64,000 bases of DNA, taken from assembly GCA_977017575.1 (NCBI GenBank), contig CDRNVI010000041.1, positions 186,001 to 250,000 on the forward strand, in the 5' to 3' direction. Position 1 is the stretch's first letter. Every line of letters begins with the position of its first letter. The position numbers and the translations under genes are program-made. This DNA is from Paramoeba atlantica. Lineage: Eukaryota; Discosea. The notes under the pieces were generated by a model. It saw only the letters and a list, made by a program, of their open reading frames with translations, made no database searches and was not told the origin of the DNA. This document shows positions 8,599 to 17,273 of the stretch, piece after piece.

Positions 8599-9666
8599 AT
8601 GATGGACGAAGAGCTTTCTGATTTAGATTGGTTGGAGGATGCTACTCCCCTTGATTCTGTTCTCTGTTCTGAGACCCATGTGAGTTCAGATGACGAGGCT
8701 TCGCCCTCTACTTCCGAGGATCTCTCCCTACTTGCGATGGCAAAAGTAAGGCTTGGAGCTGCTCAGCTTGCGCCGGAGGAAGGATCTATTCAAAAATCAT
8801 CAAACCCCACGAAAACACGAAAGCGAGACATTGCGAAGAGAGAGAAGACTCAGAAAAACAGGAAAATGAGCGTCGAAGAAGAAGAATTACTAGACGTCAC
8901 CTCCTTAAGGGATGAGGACCTTGTGACTCCTCATGCCGCAGGCGTTTCGGGACCTTTAAACGAAATGACGACTACATCCTCAGGTTCGGAAATGGCAAGG
9001 AAAACTGCCCGAACGTTACCCAATGTTACGCTTTCGCGTATCCCGGATCGTACCTTCCCGCCCAACACCCCTGACTCCGGAATCGATAAAGAGAATTCAC
9101 CCTCTTATCTCACCTGCGTCCGCAGTATTTTACAGGAACATAAAGAGCAACGTCGATCGGCACGTACAGATTGGATGAAACGAACACTCTCGCATGTGTG
9201 TGAGTCCGAGGCTGTAGCCCTGGAGGGTTCGAAAAAGGCGGTGGTGTGGGCTAATGAAACTGTGCCGGATGAAAATACATTTAGCCTAGAGGACGCGATA
9301 TCCGAAAACCCGGTCGTTGAAGATGTTGAGGGGGAAGACGACGAGAATGAGACTCGTCCACCAGCGTGGATGTTTTCGATAACAACAAAATCAAGACCAG
9401 AGCCCTGGACGCTGGACGAGAAGCGACGGTACATCGACTGCATTCAGCAATTCGGAATGGATTTCTCGATAATTAATTACATGTTCCCCGGGCGTTCTCG
9501 GAAGGAAATGAGGCGCATGTACCGCGCTATGCAGCGCGCAAACCCTCAGCTTCTCACCCGCCTTTTGTCGACAAGGAAAGCAAGCATTACTCCTGAAGAG
9601 TTTGAAGAATGGAAGGCGAAGAGTAATGCCACAAGAAATTTCTCGGGGAATAGAGCACAATTTTGA
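8599..9666 (+). CDS. TFIIIB subunit BDP1-like protein (SANT domain)
   Basis: The product is 355 residues. BDP1 completes TFIIIB at RNA polymerase III promoters. The first 260 residues are acidic, charged and low in order. The diagnostic part is an extended SANT domain at about residues 265-325: PWTLDEKRRYIDCIQQFGMD, FSIINYMFPGRSRKEMRRMY and RAMQRANPQLL match the BDP1 pattern W...E...FY..L..FGTDF..I...FPGR.R..++.K+..E....P..+. It ends about 30 residues after the domain, earlier than fungal and animal BDP1. ATG codons at 8599 and 8602 are equally possible starts. Another SANT protein is conceivable, but the FG.DF..I..+FPGR signature is specific to BDP1. Confidence 0.85.
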   Translation: MMDEELSDLDWLEDATPLDSVLCSETHVSSDDEASPSTSEDLSLLAMAKVRLGAAQLAPEEGSIQKSSNPTKTRKRDIAKREKTQKNRKMSVEEEELLDVTSLRDEDLVTPHAAGVSGPLNEMTTTSSGSEMARKTARTLPNVTLSRIPDRTFPPNTPDSGIDKENSPSYLTCVRSILQEHKEQRRSARTDWMKRTLSHVCESEAVALEGSKKAVVWANETVPDENTFSLEDAISENPVVEDVEGEDDENETRPPAWMFSITTKSRPEPWTLDEKRRYIDCIQQFGMDFSIINYMFPGRSRKEMRRMYRAMQRANPQLLTRLLSTRKASITPEEFEEWKAKSNATRNFSGNRAQF

Positions 9667-9872
9667 TTAGAGTGCAAGTTTGAGTAGACTACGACTTTGA
9701 ACGGAGCACAAGTTCTGTTGAATGTCTTCTTCGCTGATGTTTCCACTAACTGTAGGATTGCGACTACGTTCTCATCTTATTCGTACATGTAACTGTATTC
9801 AAAGTAAGAGTTAGCTGTTCAAAGTTAATAATCTGAGCATCTTAAGTGATTCCCTACTCTTGTTCTAAAGAT

Positions 9873-10700
9873 ATGAATGCATTGAAGGAGAGATATGCTA
9901 CATGCCTGCAAGAATTCTCTCCTGAAGAAACAAATTTTAGGGACTTAATCGTGTGTCAGAAAAAATATTTGGAGCTCTTGGACGAATTAAACAGCTATGA
10001 TAGCATGCAAAGGGATGTTTTTCTTCACCTCTTACGACCCTTGTATCGGAAGTCAAACGCCTTGTTGTCGAAATACAAAAGAGAAGAATTGTTAAAGCTC
10101 TCATCGAAAAAATCCGAAAGCCATGCGGTGGATGACAGAACGACACCCTCTGCATTCTCGCACGAAGCTCAGCGAGTGATCGAGAGAGAAGTCGCGCGTG
10201 CGGAGACCAGTCTTCGAACGCTCGAAGAGGGTGGCGACCTCATTCGAGGCGTGCACCACAGCTACGGCGTGTATGATGCAACCGCCCGACACACCCAGCA
10301 AGCACTCCGGGGACTGCAGCGTGTGTGGAGGAGCGATGCTCTATTGTTAAGGTACAGCATTTTCCTGTTTGTGATGGTGTGTGCCCATGTGTGGCTCTCT
10401 CGTCTCCGTTTGTACCGCTCAATGTATTACGTAGTGTGGGGTGCATACATAGGAATCATGCAACTTTGTTTTTGGTTGCATAAGCATGTGATTAAGAGTG
10501 AAATTATTACCGCACTGTTCGCACAGTTTCACGTTACTTTCAACATGCGTATTTCAGGTGCAAATAGAACTTCAAATGCAATGAATCACAGGGACGAGTG
10601 GAATTTTCAATTAGAGGCGAAACCGAACACCTCAACGCATACTCCAAGCGCGTCAAATGAAACTTTTCGAGAATTACGTAAAAGTAACATCGAACTTTAG
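9873..10700 (+). CDS. SEC20-like SNARE (BNIP1 family)
   Basis: The product is 275 residues. SEC20 is the Qb-type SNARE of the ER target complex for Golgi-to-ER traffic. The helix VARAETSLRTLEEGGDLIRG, then TARHTQQALRGLQRVWRSDA (about residues 110-155) resembles the SEC20 SNARE motif, where many copies end RSDRLDR+ before the membrane. Two hydrophobic stretches follow (about 157-180 and 183-202) and then a 70-residue polar tail. SEC20 normally has one membrane span and a lumenal tail; here the second stretch may be a membrane hairpin. No HDEL-like ending is present. The ATG at 9873 lies just after a pyrimidine-rich tract and an AG (tctaaag). USE1 is an alternative. Confidence 0.55.
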   Translation: MNALKERYATCLQEFSPEETNFRDLIVCQKKYLELLDELNSYDSMQRDVFLHLLRPLYRKSNALLSKYKREELLKLSSKKSESHAVDDRTTPSAFSHEAQRVIEREVARAETSLRTLEEGGDLIRGVHHSYGVYDATARHTQQALRGLQRVWRSDALLLRYSIFLFVMVCAHVWLSRLRLYRSMYYVVWGAYIGIMQLCFWLHKHVIKSEIITALFAQFHVTFNMRISGANRTSNAMNHRDEWNFQLEAKPNTSTHTPSASNETFRELRKSNIEL

Positions 10701-10799
10701 TTCCTCATCTAACGTTGATTTTCTCGCATTACATGTGATGGTTCGACTGTACTGCTGTGTATCGCGGTTGCGGCATTGCTATAGCCAGGCTACGCACTG

Positions 10800-10824
10800 A
10801 TACTACAGGCTAAGCCTGTAGTAT
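10800..10824. repeat. Perfect 12-base palindrome
   Basis: ATACTACAGGCT, one A, then its exact complement AGCCTGTAGTAT. It lies about 100 bases behind the SEC20-like stop codon. It could form a stem in the transcript; no T-run follows to suggest a terminator. Confidence 0.7.
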
Positions 10825-10969
10825 GCTCTTTTACTAAACCTCAACAAACCATGTCTCACGCATATTTTGCATGACGATAAGAAATATATTGTAGGATTTT
10901 TAATTTTTTTCATTGTATAATGTCTTGTTTTGGTAGGTCACTCAAAAATCAAGAAATAAAGTATAAGTA

Positions 10970-11378
10970 AAGGGGGGGTACGTCTATTGTTGGCAATCAT
11001 CTATTGTTGGCAAACTAATAAAAACACCTATTGCTGGCAATCGGTTATTGTTGACATTTAATTATTTTTGGTTTTTTTGACCCATTGCCATGTATGACGT
11101 ATAAACTCCTGGAATCTGCGAAGGTCAAAATTTCCACTTTTTTCGAAACTTTCCTCTTTTTCGAGGATACGTATACATGTATGTGTCCTCGTGTATGTGA
11201 GGGGGGGCGACGGTAGTGTAAGTGATAAAAGTAGCGTAAGTTACCTTGATAGCCAACAATAGTTGATTTTATTGCCGTTCCATCTATTGTTGGTAAAGGG
11301 GGGTATTGTATCATCTATTGTTGGCTATCGGCTATTGTTGGCAAAAAAAAGTAGCCAACAATAGACGAGCCCCCCCTC
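10970..11378. mobile_element. MITE with CTATTGTTGGC subrepeats, TA-flanked
   Basis: The ends are inverted: AAGGGGGGGTACGTCTATTG on the left and, read in reverse, GAGGGGGGGCTCGTCTATTG on the right. TA dinucleotides border both ends (10968-10969 and 11379-11380), so this is a likely 409-base non-autonomous Tc1/mariner-type element. CTATTGTTGGC or a near copy recurs about eight times in both halves, forming nested subterminal repeats. No coding frame is present. Confidence 0.8.
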
Positions 11379-11413
11379 TAGTTGTAACCCACATTTTTTA
11401 TATCACATAACGT

Positions 11414-12213
11414 ATGTGTGCACTTGTTGGTTACACCGTCGATGTGTCGACTTCACAGCAAAGCCGTGTAGGGAAAGTACGAGGAGCCAACTTGCCATCG
11501 GAATTTTTTCTGATTCGATTCGTAGAATCCATTGAGAATCCACATACCACATGGAATGCATCGGTACCCATCTGTGATTGGAAAGGAGTCACTTGCGAGG
11601 ACGGTGGCGACATTACAGAAATCTTTTGGGAAAATATGGAGCTTCATGGATCGGTCCAATGGGAATGGTTGCCCAGTACAGTACGAAAGTTGGACCTGAC
11701 GATAAACGGGCTGACGAGCGAGCTTCCCCTTGATAACTTACAGCAAGAACTGGTTGTTTTTATTGCACCGGAGAACTCTTTTACAGGTGAAATTGATTTA
11801 GCACACCTGCCGGACACTCTCCGTATTCTTCACTTACACAATAACATGTTGAACGGCAGCATAGAACTCGGTTCCCTTCCTGAGAGCTTGGAAGCGCTCA
11901 GTCTACATTCGAACAAATTTTCTGGGAGCATTGATCTCGAAAGCCTTCAAGTTTAAGGGGTCTGAACTTAGGCGATAACAACTTGACTGGGACGCTGAAT
12001 TTGGAGCATTTACCGGCTACATTAAAAGGCCTTAACCTGGAATACAACGACTTTTCCGGTGCATCTAAGCTTGACGCACTTCCTACAGGCCAGGAACTCA
12101 GAATGGTGAACGGAAACAAAGAGCTTGGGGGTATCGTTCGAACTTCATATCTTCCTGCACCGCTAACATTTTTTCGTCACAAATATACGAAAATATGCGT
12201 TATGGAGACGTGA
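11414..12213 (+). pseudogene. Leucine-rich-repeat family protein, frameshifted copy
   Basis: The first frame (11414-11956, 180 residues) carries the family's N-terminal cap (ANLPSEFFLIRFVESIENPH, then ICDWKGVTCEDGGDITEI) and the start of the repeat array with units LP.TLRILHLHNNMLNGSIEL. It stops in mid-repeat. The array continues from about 11,950 in another frame (LP.TLKGLNLEYNDFSGASKL) to 12213. Comparison with a normal repeat suggests loss of one CTTC from a CTTCCTTC at 11945-11948, a 4-base slip. An intron is unlikely because the two parts abut without GT..AG. It could also be a sequencing error or a strain-specific allele. Confidence 0.75.
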
Positions 12214-12688
12214 AGCGATTAAGAAGTGTTTTTAAACATGCTAAACAACCAAGTATGCTAAGTGGACCCTTTGATTAGTTTACTTGTACATACCTGTACA
12301 TACATGTGTAAGCTTTTATTTCTTTGATTACCTGCTAGCAATACCTAGCACTTGATTTGCTATGAATTTAAATATTTTTTAGAGTTGGACTGCTGAGTAG
12401 TCAACAACGTTAATGACATTAAATGTTGAATGATTACCCACTTGTTTCGGGTATGTATGTATTTTAGTTATACATGTACATGTTTCTTTTCGTATCCCAT
12501 TTAAGGTAGAAAAAAAAGAGATAGAAACGTTTGCCGTTCGACAGTGATTTCAAATAAAATCTGCAGATTCAAGTGGGTTGAAACAACCTACATGTATTTC
12601 TTGAGCCGCATTCTCTTTTCTAACATTACACGCCCAGTAATGCACGACCAGGAGTATCATTACACGCTCTTTTACTTGAATCATGAAA
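12214..12688. other. Intergenic stretch with duplicated upstream block
   Basis: No gene lies here. The last 80 bases (CATTCTCTTTTCTAACATTA onward, from about 12,608) are repeated before the next paralogue at about 13,708, so they belong to the duplicated block and may hold its splice acceptor or promoter-like signals. Confidence 0.6.
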
Positions 12689-13429
12689 ATGAAGCACGTT
12701 TATTTATTCAGTTGTCACGATTCAAGCTCGTCCCAACAAAGTTCTAATTCTCGTGCCAGCAGAGTTGGAAGAGCAAATTTACCACCTGAATATGAACTCA
12801 CGCAACTTATTGAGGATATCGGAAATAAGCATCCCACATGGAATACGTTGGTCCCTGCGTGTGAGTGGAAAGGTGTCAAGTGTGAGGGCACTTATATTAC
12901 TCAGCTAGATTGGATACAACGAAGCCTTTTCGGGTCCATTCGATGGCCCTGGCTTCCGCAGTCACTGCAGAACTTTCTAGGAAGTACGAATCACCTTACG
13001 GGGACTGTCGAACTCGATGCCCTGCCCTCGGGTATTCTCCATTTCAGTGTGATGGACAATGCTTTCAGTGGGAAATTGGATCTTCGATATTTACCGCAGA
13101 CGGTAAAACGGCTTAGCTTCAGTTACAATCAATTTGAAGGAGAGGTTGACCTAAATCACCTTCCTATAAATCTTGCGAGGCTCCATTTAGGTTACAACCA
13201 CTTGTCTGGCCCTATAAATTTGACTAACCTTCCACCTAATCTAGTCGACTTATCTTTGCCTAACAATCAATTTTCGGGTACCGCAATAATGAATAACCTG
13301 CCGAAAAGCTTACAGGCACTGCATGTGCATGGTAATAAGCAATTATGTGGTAAAGTTGACGCCTCGACTTTGCCAACTATTTTAGACAGCTTTCTTTATT
13401 CTGATACTAAAATAATTCTTCAAGAATGA
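12689..13429 (+). CDS. Leucine-rich-repeat family protein, tandem copy 1
   Basis: The product is 246 residues. After a short Ser-rich N-terminus (FSCHDSSSSQQSSNS) comes a cap with CEWKGVKCE, like plant-type LRR caps (C.W.GV.C), then about six repeats of roughly 22 residues with the pattern LP..L..L.L..N.FSG.+.L (for example LPPNLVDLSLPNNQFSGTAI), closing with a second Cys segment (HGNKQLCGKVD). No convincing signal peptide or membrane anchor is seen, so the location is unknown. The ATG at 12689 aligns with the paralogue's start; another ATG lies 6 bases upstream. It is about four-fifths identical by eye to the next gene. The function is not recognised; such repeats usually bind other proteins. 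Confidence 0.85.
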   Translation: MKHVYLFSCHDSSSSQQSSNSRASRVGRANLPPEYELTQLIEDIGNKHPTWNTLVPACEWKGVKCEGTYITQLDWIQRSLFGSIRWPWLPQSLQNFLGSTNHLTGTVELDALPSGILHFSVMDNAFSGKLDLRYLPQTVKRLSFSYNQFEGEVDLNHLPINLARLHLGYNHLSGPINLTNLPPNLVDLSLPNNQFSGTAIMNNLPKSLQALHVHGNKQLCGKVDASTLPTILDSFLYSDTKIILQE

Positions 13430-13793
13430 GTTACATGCAGCTGTGGAGATCATATTCAAAAAATATTCTCCATACTTAATAAGCGTTTTGGTGACACTCC
13501 CAACCAGCACAAAAACCTACATGTACGAAATATCGTACGCAATGACTAGTATAGTATTCTTCACTCTTACTTTTATTTTTTTAAGGTCAAACTTCATTCA
13601 ATTTGGAAGCAGTTTTCAGTGCGAAGTAGTACAGGTGTCTTTCCGTACCGCACTCTTCACGGAAAACGAGGTGCGCCTAAATGGGGGGGGGGGTATTTTC
13701 TGCACAACATTCTCTTTTCTAACATTACATGCTCAGTAATACACAACCAGTAGTGCCATTACATGCTCCTTTACTTGTAAAATTATTTGTAAA
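13430..13793. other. Shared 3' flank and upstream block of the LRR duplication
   Basis: From 13,430 (GAGTTACATGCAGCTGTGGA) to about 13,590 the sequence matches 14,889-15,060 behind the second copy. From about 13,708 it matches the block upstream of the first copy. A run of ten or more G at 13,682 lies at the junction. Confidence 0.7.
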
Positions 13794-14534
13794 ATGAAGC
13801 ACGCTTATTTATTCAGTTGTCACGATTCAAGCTCGTCCGAACAAAGTTCTAATTCTCATGCCAGCAAAGTCGGAAGAGCAAATTTACCACCTGAATATGA
13901 ACTTATGCAACTTATTGAGGATATCGGAAATAAGCATTCCACATGGAATCCATCAGTCCCTGCGTGTGAGTGGAAAGGTGTCAAGTGTGAGGGCAGTTGT
14001 ATTACTAAGATAGATTGGATTGGACAAAATTTTTTCGGGTCCATTCGATGGCCCTGGCTTCCGCAGTCACTGCAGATCTTTCTAGTAAGTACGAACCAGC
14101 TTACGGGGGCTGTCGAACTCGATGCCCTGCCCTCGGGTATTCTCCATTTCAATGTGATGGACAATGCTTTCAGTGGGAAATTGGAGCTTCGACACTTACC
14201 CCAGACGGTAAAGCGGCTTTACTTTAGCTACAACCAATTTGAAGGAGAGGTTGACCTAAGTCACCTTCCCGCAAGTCTTATGATGCTCCATGTAGGTAAC
14301 AACCAACTGTATGGCCCCTTAAATTTGACAAATCTTCCACCTAATCTAGTCGACTTATCTTTGCCTAACAATCAGTTCTCGGGTACTGCAATCATGAATA
14401 ACTTGCCGAAAAGCTTGCAGGCAATAGATGTACATGGCAATAAACAATTATGTGGTAAAGTGGATGTCTCAACGTTGCCAACCATTTTAAACAGCTTTCT
14501 TTATTCTGATACTAAAATAGTTCTTCAAGAATGA
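13794..14534 (+). CDS. Leucine-rich-repeat family protein, tandem copy 2
   Basis: The product is 246 residues, the same length as copy 1 and collinear with it: Ser-rich start, CEWKGVKCE cap, about six LP..L..L.L..N.FSG repeats, C-terminal NKQLCGKVD. The differences are mostly single substitutions spread over the length, with no frame damage, which suggests that both copies are kept under selection. The upstream block before the ATG is also duplicated. Its 3' flank is displaced by about 350 bases of simple repeats. The function is unknown. Confidence 0.85.
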   Translation: MKHAYLFSCHDSSSSEQSSNSHASKVGRANLPPEYELMQLIEDIGNKHSTWNPSVPACEWKGVKCEGSCITKIDWIGQNFFGSIRWPWLPQSLQIFLVSTNQLTGAVELDALPSGILHFNVMDNAFSGKLELRHLPQTVKRLYFSYNQFEGEVDLSHLPASLMMLHVGNNQLYGPLNLTNLPPNLVDLSLPNNQFSGTAIMNNLPKSLQAIDVHGNKQLCGKVDVSTLPTILNSFLYSDTKIVLQE

Positions 14535-14634
14535 GTTCTTAGAGCATTGAGCAGAAAAGAAAGTAAAGGAAAGAAAGGGAAGTAAGAGGAAGGAAGGAAG
14601 TTATGGAAAGCACAAAGGTAAGGGAGAGCGTCGA

Positions 14635-14665
<31 letters not shown>

Positions 14666-14888
14666 TTACTACAAAAAATTATACAAAAGTTATACAAATG
14701 TATTACTACAAAAGTTATACAAAAGTAATACAAAAGTTATAATACAAAAGTTATAATACAAAAGTTATAATACAAAAGTTATAATACAAAAGTTATAATA
14801 CAAAAGTTATAATACAAAAGTTATAGTACAAAAGTTATAATACAAAAGTTATAATACAAAAGTTATAAGGTATAATTATAAAATATTT
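14535..14888. repeat. Simple-repeat block inserted behind LRR copy 2
   Basis: It contains a purine-rich AGGAAGG stretch, a trinucleotide run (ACT)n at 14635-14671 and then about eleven copies of a 14-base unit, AATACAAAAGTTAT, up to about 14,870. The block separates the stop codon from 3' flank that adjoins the stop in copy 1, so it arose or was inserted after the duplication. Confidence 0.85.
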
Positions 14889-15039
14889 AGAAAATGAGTT
14901 CCATACAGCTGTGGAGATAATGTTAAAAAAGTATGATCCACTTTAATTCTCGTTTTGGTGTTTTCTGCCACCCAAGACAAAAACCTGCACGTACGCAATA
15001 TCGTAGGCAATGATTAGTACAGTATAGCACTCTTCATTC

Positions 15040-15071
15040 TTACTTTTATTTACTTTTTATTCACAATCTAG
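15040..15071 (+). promoter_or_regulatory. Candidate trans-splice acceptor of the mitochondrial carrier gene
   Basis: A T-rich tract (ttacttttatttactttttat) ends in TCACAATCTAG; the ATG lies 40 bases downstream with a further pyrimidine-rich leader. Confidence 0.55.
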
Positions 15072-15110
15072 CCGTTACTTTCTGTTTTCCTTTCCCCACT
15101 CTGTTCCCCC

Positions 15111-15932
15111 ATGTTAGCGTTATTCCCCCGTGGCCCCTTAATGGACCCATGGCAGGCGGACTTCACCGCCTCCTGGGTCACCTCCACCTCCACGACCTTC
15201 CTCACCTTCCCCCTTGACACACTAAAAGTATTCTGGCAGGCCAACAACAATAACCCCCGACAGACGCTATCCACCCTCGGGGTCCTCGGGCTCTACCGCG
15301 GGGTTCAGGTCAGCCTGCTGCTCAACGGGGTGATCGTCTCCCTGATCTTTACCCTTTTCGAGGGGTGGAAACGAGAACTCGCGCGTCTCACTCCACTCAC
15401 GGGGCTCCAGATCCCCATAGCCGCTGGATTTCTCAGCGGGCTGTTCGGCTCCCTGGTGCTGTGCCCCACGAACTGCACAAAGGCACGGCTGCAGATCCAT
15501 GGGGGCTCGCTGAAAGAGGCCATAAAGCTGCTGAGGTTCCGCGGGATGTACCGAGGCATTCCTGCCGAGATGACGGCATGCTCGATCGGCCGGGCGTGTT
15601 ACTTTGGAAGCTACGAGGGGGTGAAATCGTTGTTTGTGACAAACCCCACGGAGCGACGGTGGTGGCACTCCATGGCAGCGGCCACGGTTACCGGAGTCAC
15701 CGGGTGGACGGTGATCTTTTCCGTGGACTTGGTGAAGACCAAACTGCAGGCCACGCCCTACCGCTATAAGGGGTACTGGGATTGTGCTGCCCAGACCTAC
15801 CGTTCGAAAGGAGTGTTGGGGTTCTGGACGGGATATCACCTCGCGGTGTCTCGATCCACACTAAATGCGATTATTGCACTCCCGCTGTTCGATGGCACCA
15901 AGGAATACCTGCATGGGAACTATGTGCGGTGA
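15111..15932 (+). CDS. Mitochondrial carrier family protein (SLC25)
   Basis: The product is 273 residues, close to the 300 usual for the family. These proteins exchange metabolites across the inner mitochondrial membrane and have three repeats of about 100 residues. The signature P.[DE]..[KR] is seen in each: PLDTLKVFWQ (about residue 29), CPTNCTKARLQ (about 119, with Asn for the acid) and FSVDLVKTKLQ (about 205, with Ser for Pro). Matching GXXGXXRG-like turns follow (LGLYRGVQVSLL, RGMYRGIPAEM, GVLGFWTGYHLAVSR). The imperfect second and third signatures resemble amino-acid carriers, but the substrate cannot be read from the sequence. A strong trans-splice acceptor (tttactttttattcacaatctag) ends at 15071, 40 bases before the ATG. 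GC content is higher than in the flanking LRR genes. Confidence 0.9.
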   Translation: MLALFPRGPLMDPWQADFTASWVTSTSTTFLTFPLDTLKVFWQANNNNPRQTLSTLGVLGLYRGVQVSLLLNGVIVSLIFTLFEGWKRELARLTPLTGLQIPIAAGFLSGLFGSLVLCPTNCTKARLQIHGGSLKEAIKLLRFRGMYRGIPAEMTACSIGRACYFGSYEGVKSLFVTNPTERRWWHSMAAATVTGVTGWTVIFSVDLVKTKLQATPYRYKGYWDCAAQTYRSKGVLGFWTGYHLAVSRSTLNAIIALPLFDGTKEYLHGNYVR

Positions 15933-16320
15933 TGGGCTCTCCGAGAAAAGGCGAGGGTGTGTGATCCCTGATTCTTACATTTTACACATTGTTGTGTGTG
16001 AAGGGGTCGTGTTTTACGACACATAGTTTTCGATCTTGAGAATCTAGTCACCTTAAGCAACTTTCTTGCCGTAACCTTTTGGTTTATTTGTCAAGGGAGC
16101 AGTAAAAGTTTCACAAAAAAACAAAAACAACATAAGAATCCATTTTTTTTAATTCGTTTAACTTCTACGTTTGGACAACTAGTTTCAGACTAAATTCTTC
16201 GTGGTGTACAGCGATCATTCGCGGTGTAGAGCTATATGAAAAAGAAGTTATTTTTTCATTTTTATTTTGTAATAGAGTACAACATTGCCTTTACATCACT
16301 CTTGCGACAAGCGTCGAAAA
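15933..16320. other. Intergenic stretch, no supported gene
   Basis: AT-rich, with the words GTGGTGTACAGCGATCATTCGC near 16,201 and a near repeat GCGGTGTAGAGCTAT just after. A pyrimidine-rich tract ends in an AG near 16,311, ahead of the next start. Confidence 0.5.
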
Positions 16321-17070
16321 ATGAACCTAACTGAAAGTAATGAAGTGCAAAACTGTGCAGCGTGTGATCTTTACACAGATGAGAATTTCGAAGAAGCCTT
16401 AGTCCTGTTAGCGGAATTCCCATATGAAATTTCGGACACTGGAGACGATGAAGAATCATCGAATCGGTCTTCAATTGATTGGGAGGAAGTACAACCATGG
16501 ATGTTTTCGGTTGTAAGTGCACCACTAGAATATGACGTATCACATCGAAACCTACATCTGAAACGTTGGCGAAATGAAATGGAAGAGAGCACCACCCTCA
16601 ATGAACATACAGCAAAAGAGAATGACAACCTAAATGCGAACGAACAAGAATATATCGCACCGGAGACACCGTATGAAATACTATCTTGGAAAGGCATAAC
16701 AAACGACTTTGGCAGTGGACTGGAGCCACGGGTATACGCACGTGTAATTGCGAAGGCCAATAAACTGATCGTACGACAAGATCTAAATTCATGCGATGTG
16801 GATGAACATCGTACCGAAGGGGATACAATGCGGGTAAATCCATACTTGTTCGGTGCCTATGGTGACTCTGTTCCGAACGAAGTAGGAACTTTTCCATCTA
16901 CTGCACATGAGTCTTTCCCTGCATGGACAACACCTGTAGGACTACCGAAAACAAATCAATCATCACAAATCAATCAGCCCATCCCAACAAGTTTCATATC
17001 TCCAAATGAAGCATTGGGATCACGTATAGAACAGTGGAGGCAAAAACAATATAGCGAATTAACTAAGTAG
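16321..17070 (+). CDS. Hypothetical acidic protein
   Basis: I do not recognise this 249-residue protein. It is acidic and polar, without a signal peptide, membrane segment or clear repeat. The N-terminal part has two Cys (NCAACD) and a helix FEEALVLLAEFPYEI. A short ordered-looking segment EVQPWMFSVVSAPLEYDVSH occurs near residue 60, and ETPYEILSWKG near 120. The C-terminal third is Pro/Ser/Asn-rich, ending in a charged helix (RIEQWRQKQYSEL). The start was taken at the ATG at 16321, 10 bases after an AG preceded by cttgcgaca. Codon use resembles the neighbours, and the strand agrees with the array. Confidence 0.6.
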   Translation: MNLTESNEVQNCAACDLYTDENFEEALVLLAEFPYEISDTGDDEESSNRSSIDWEEVQPWMFSVVSAPLEYDVSHRNLHLKRWRNEMEESTTLNEHTAKENDNLNANEQEYIAPETPYEILSWKGITNDFGSGLEPRVYARVIAKANKLIVRQDLNSCDVDEHRTEGDTMRVNPYLFGAYGDSVPNEVGTFPSTAHESFPAWTTPVGLPKTNQSSQINQPIPTSFISPNEALGSRIEQWRQKQYSELTK

Positions 17071-17273
17071 GCACTAAACAGTGTTCTAGTTCTTTCCTAT
17101 GAGGTTGCTATGAGATATTGCCCCAGAACCGAATTACATGCTTGTACTTATTTTACTGTATATGCGATTGAAGCAGAACGTATACTTTTTGTTACAAACA
17201 TTTTATGTACACTTTTTATCACAAACAATTTAGAACGTACAATATAGGACAAATATATTTCTCGTCCAGAGTG

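Noticed and set aside
11940-11985. An intron joining the two parts of the first LRR gene
   Set aside because: The parts abut with no GT..AG, and loss of one CTTC unit explains the shift.
15267-15839. Minus-strand frame of 190 residues opposite the mitochondrial carrier
   Set aside because: A shadow of the carrier gene, which has the three family signatures on the + strand.
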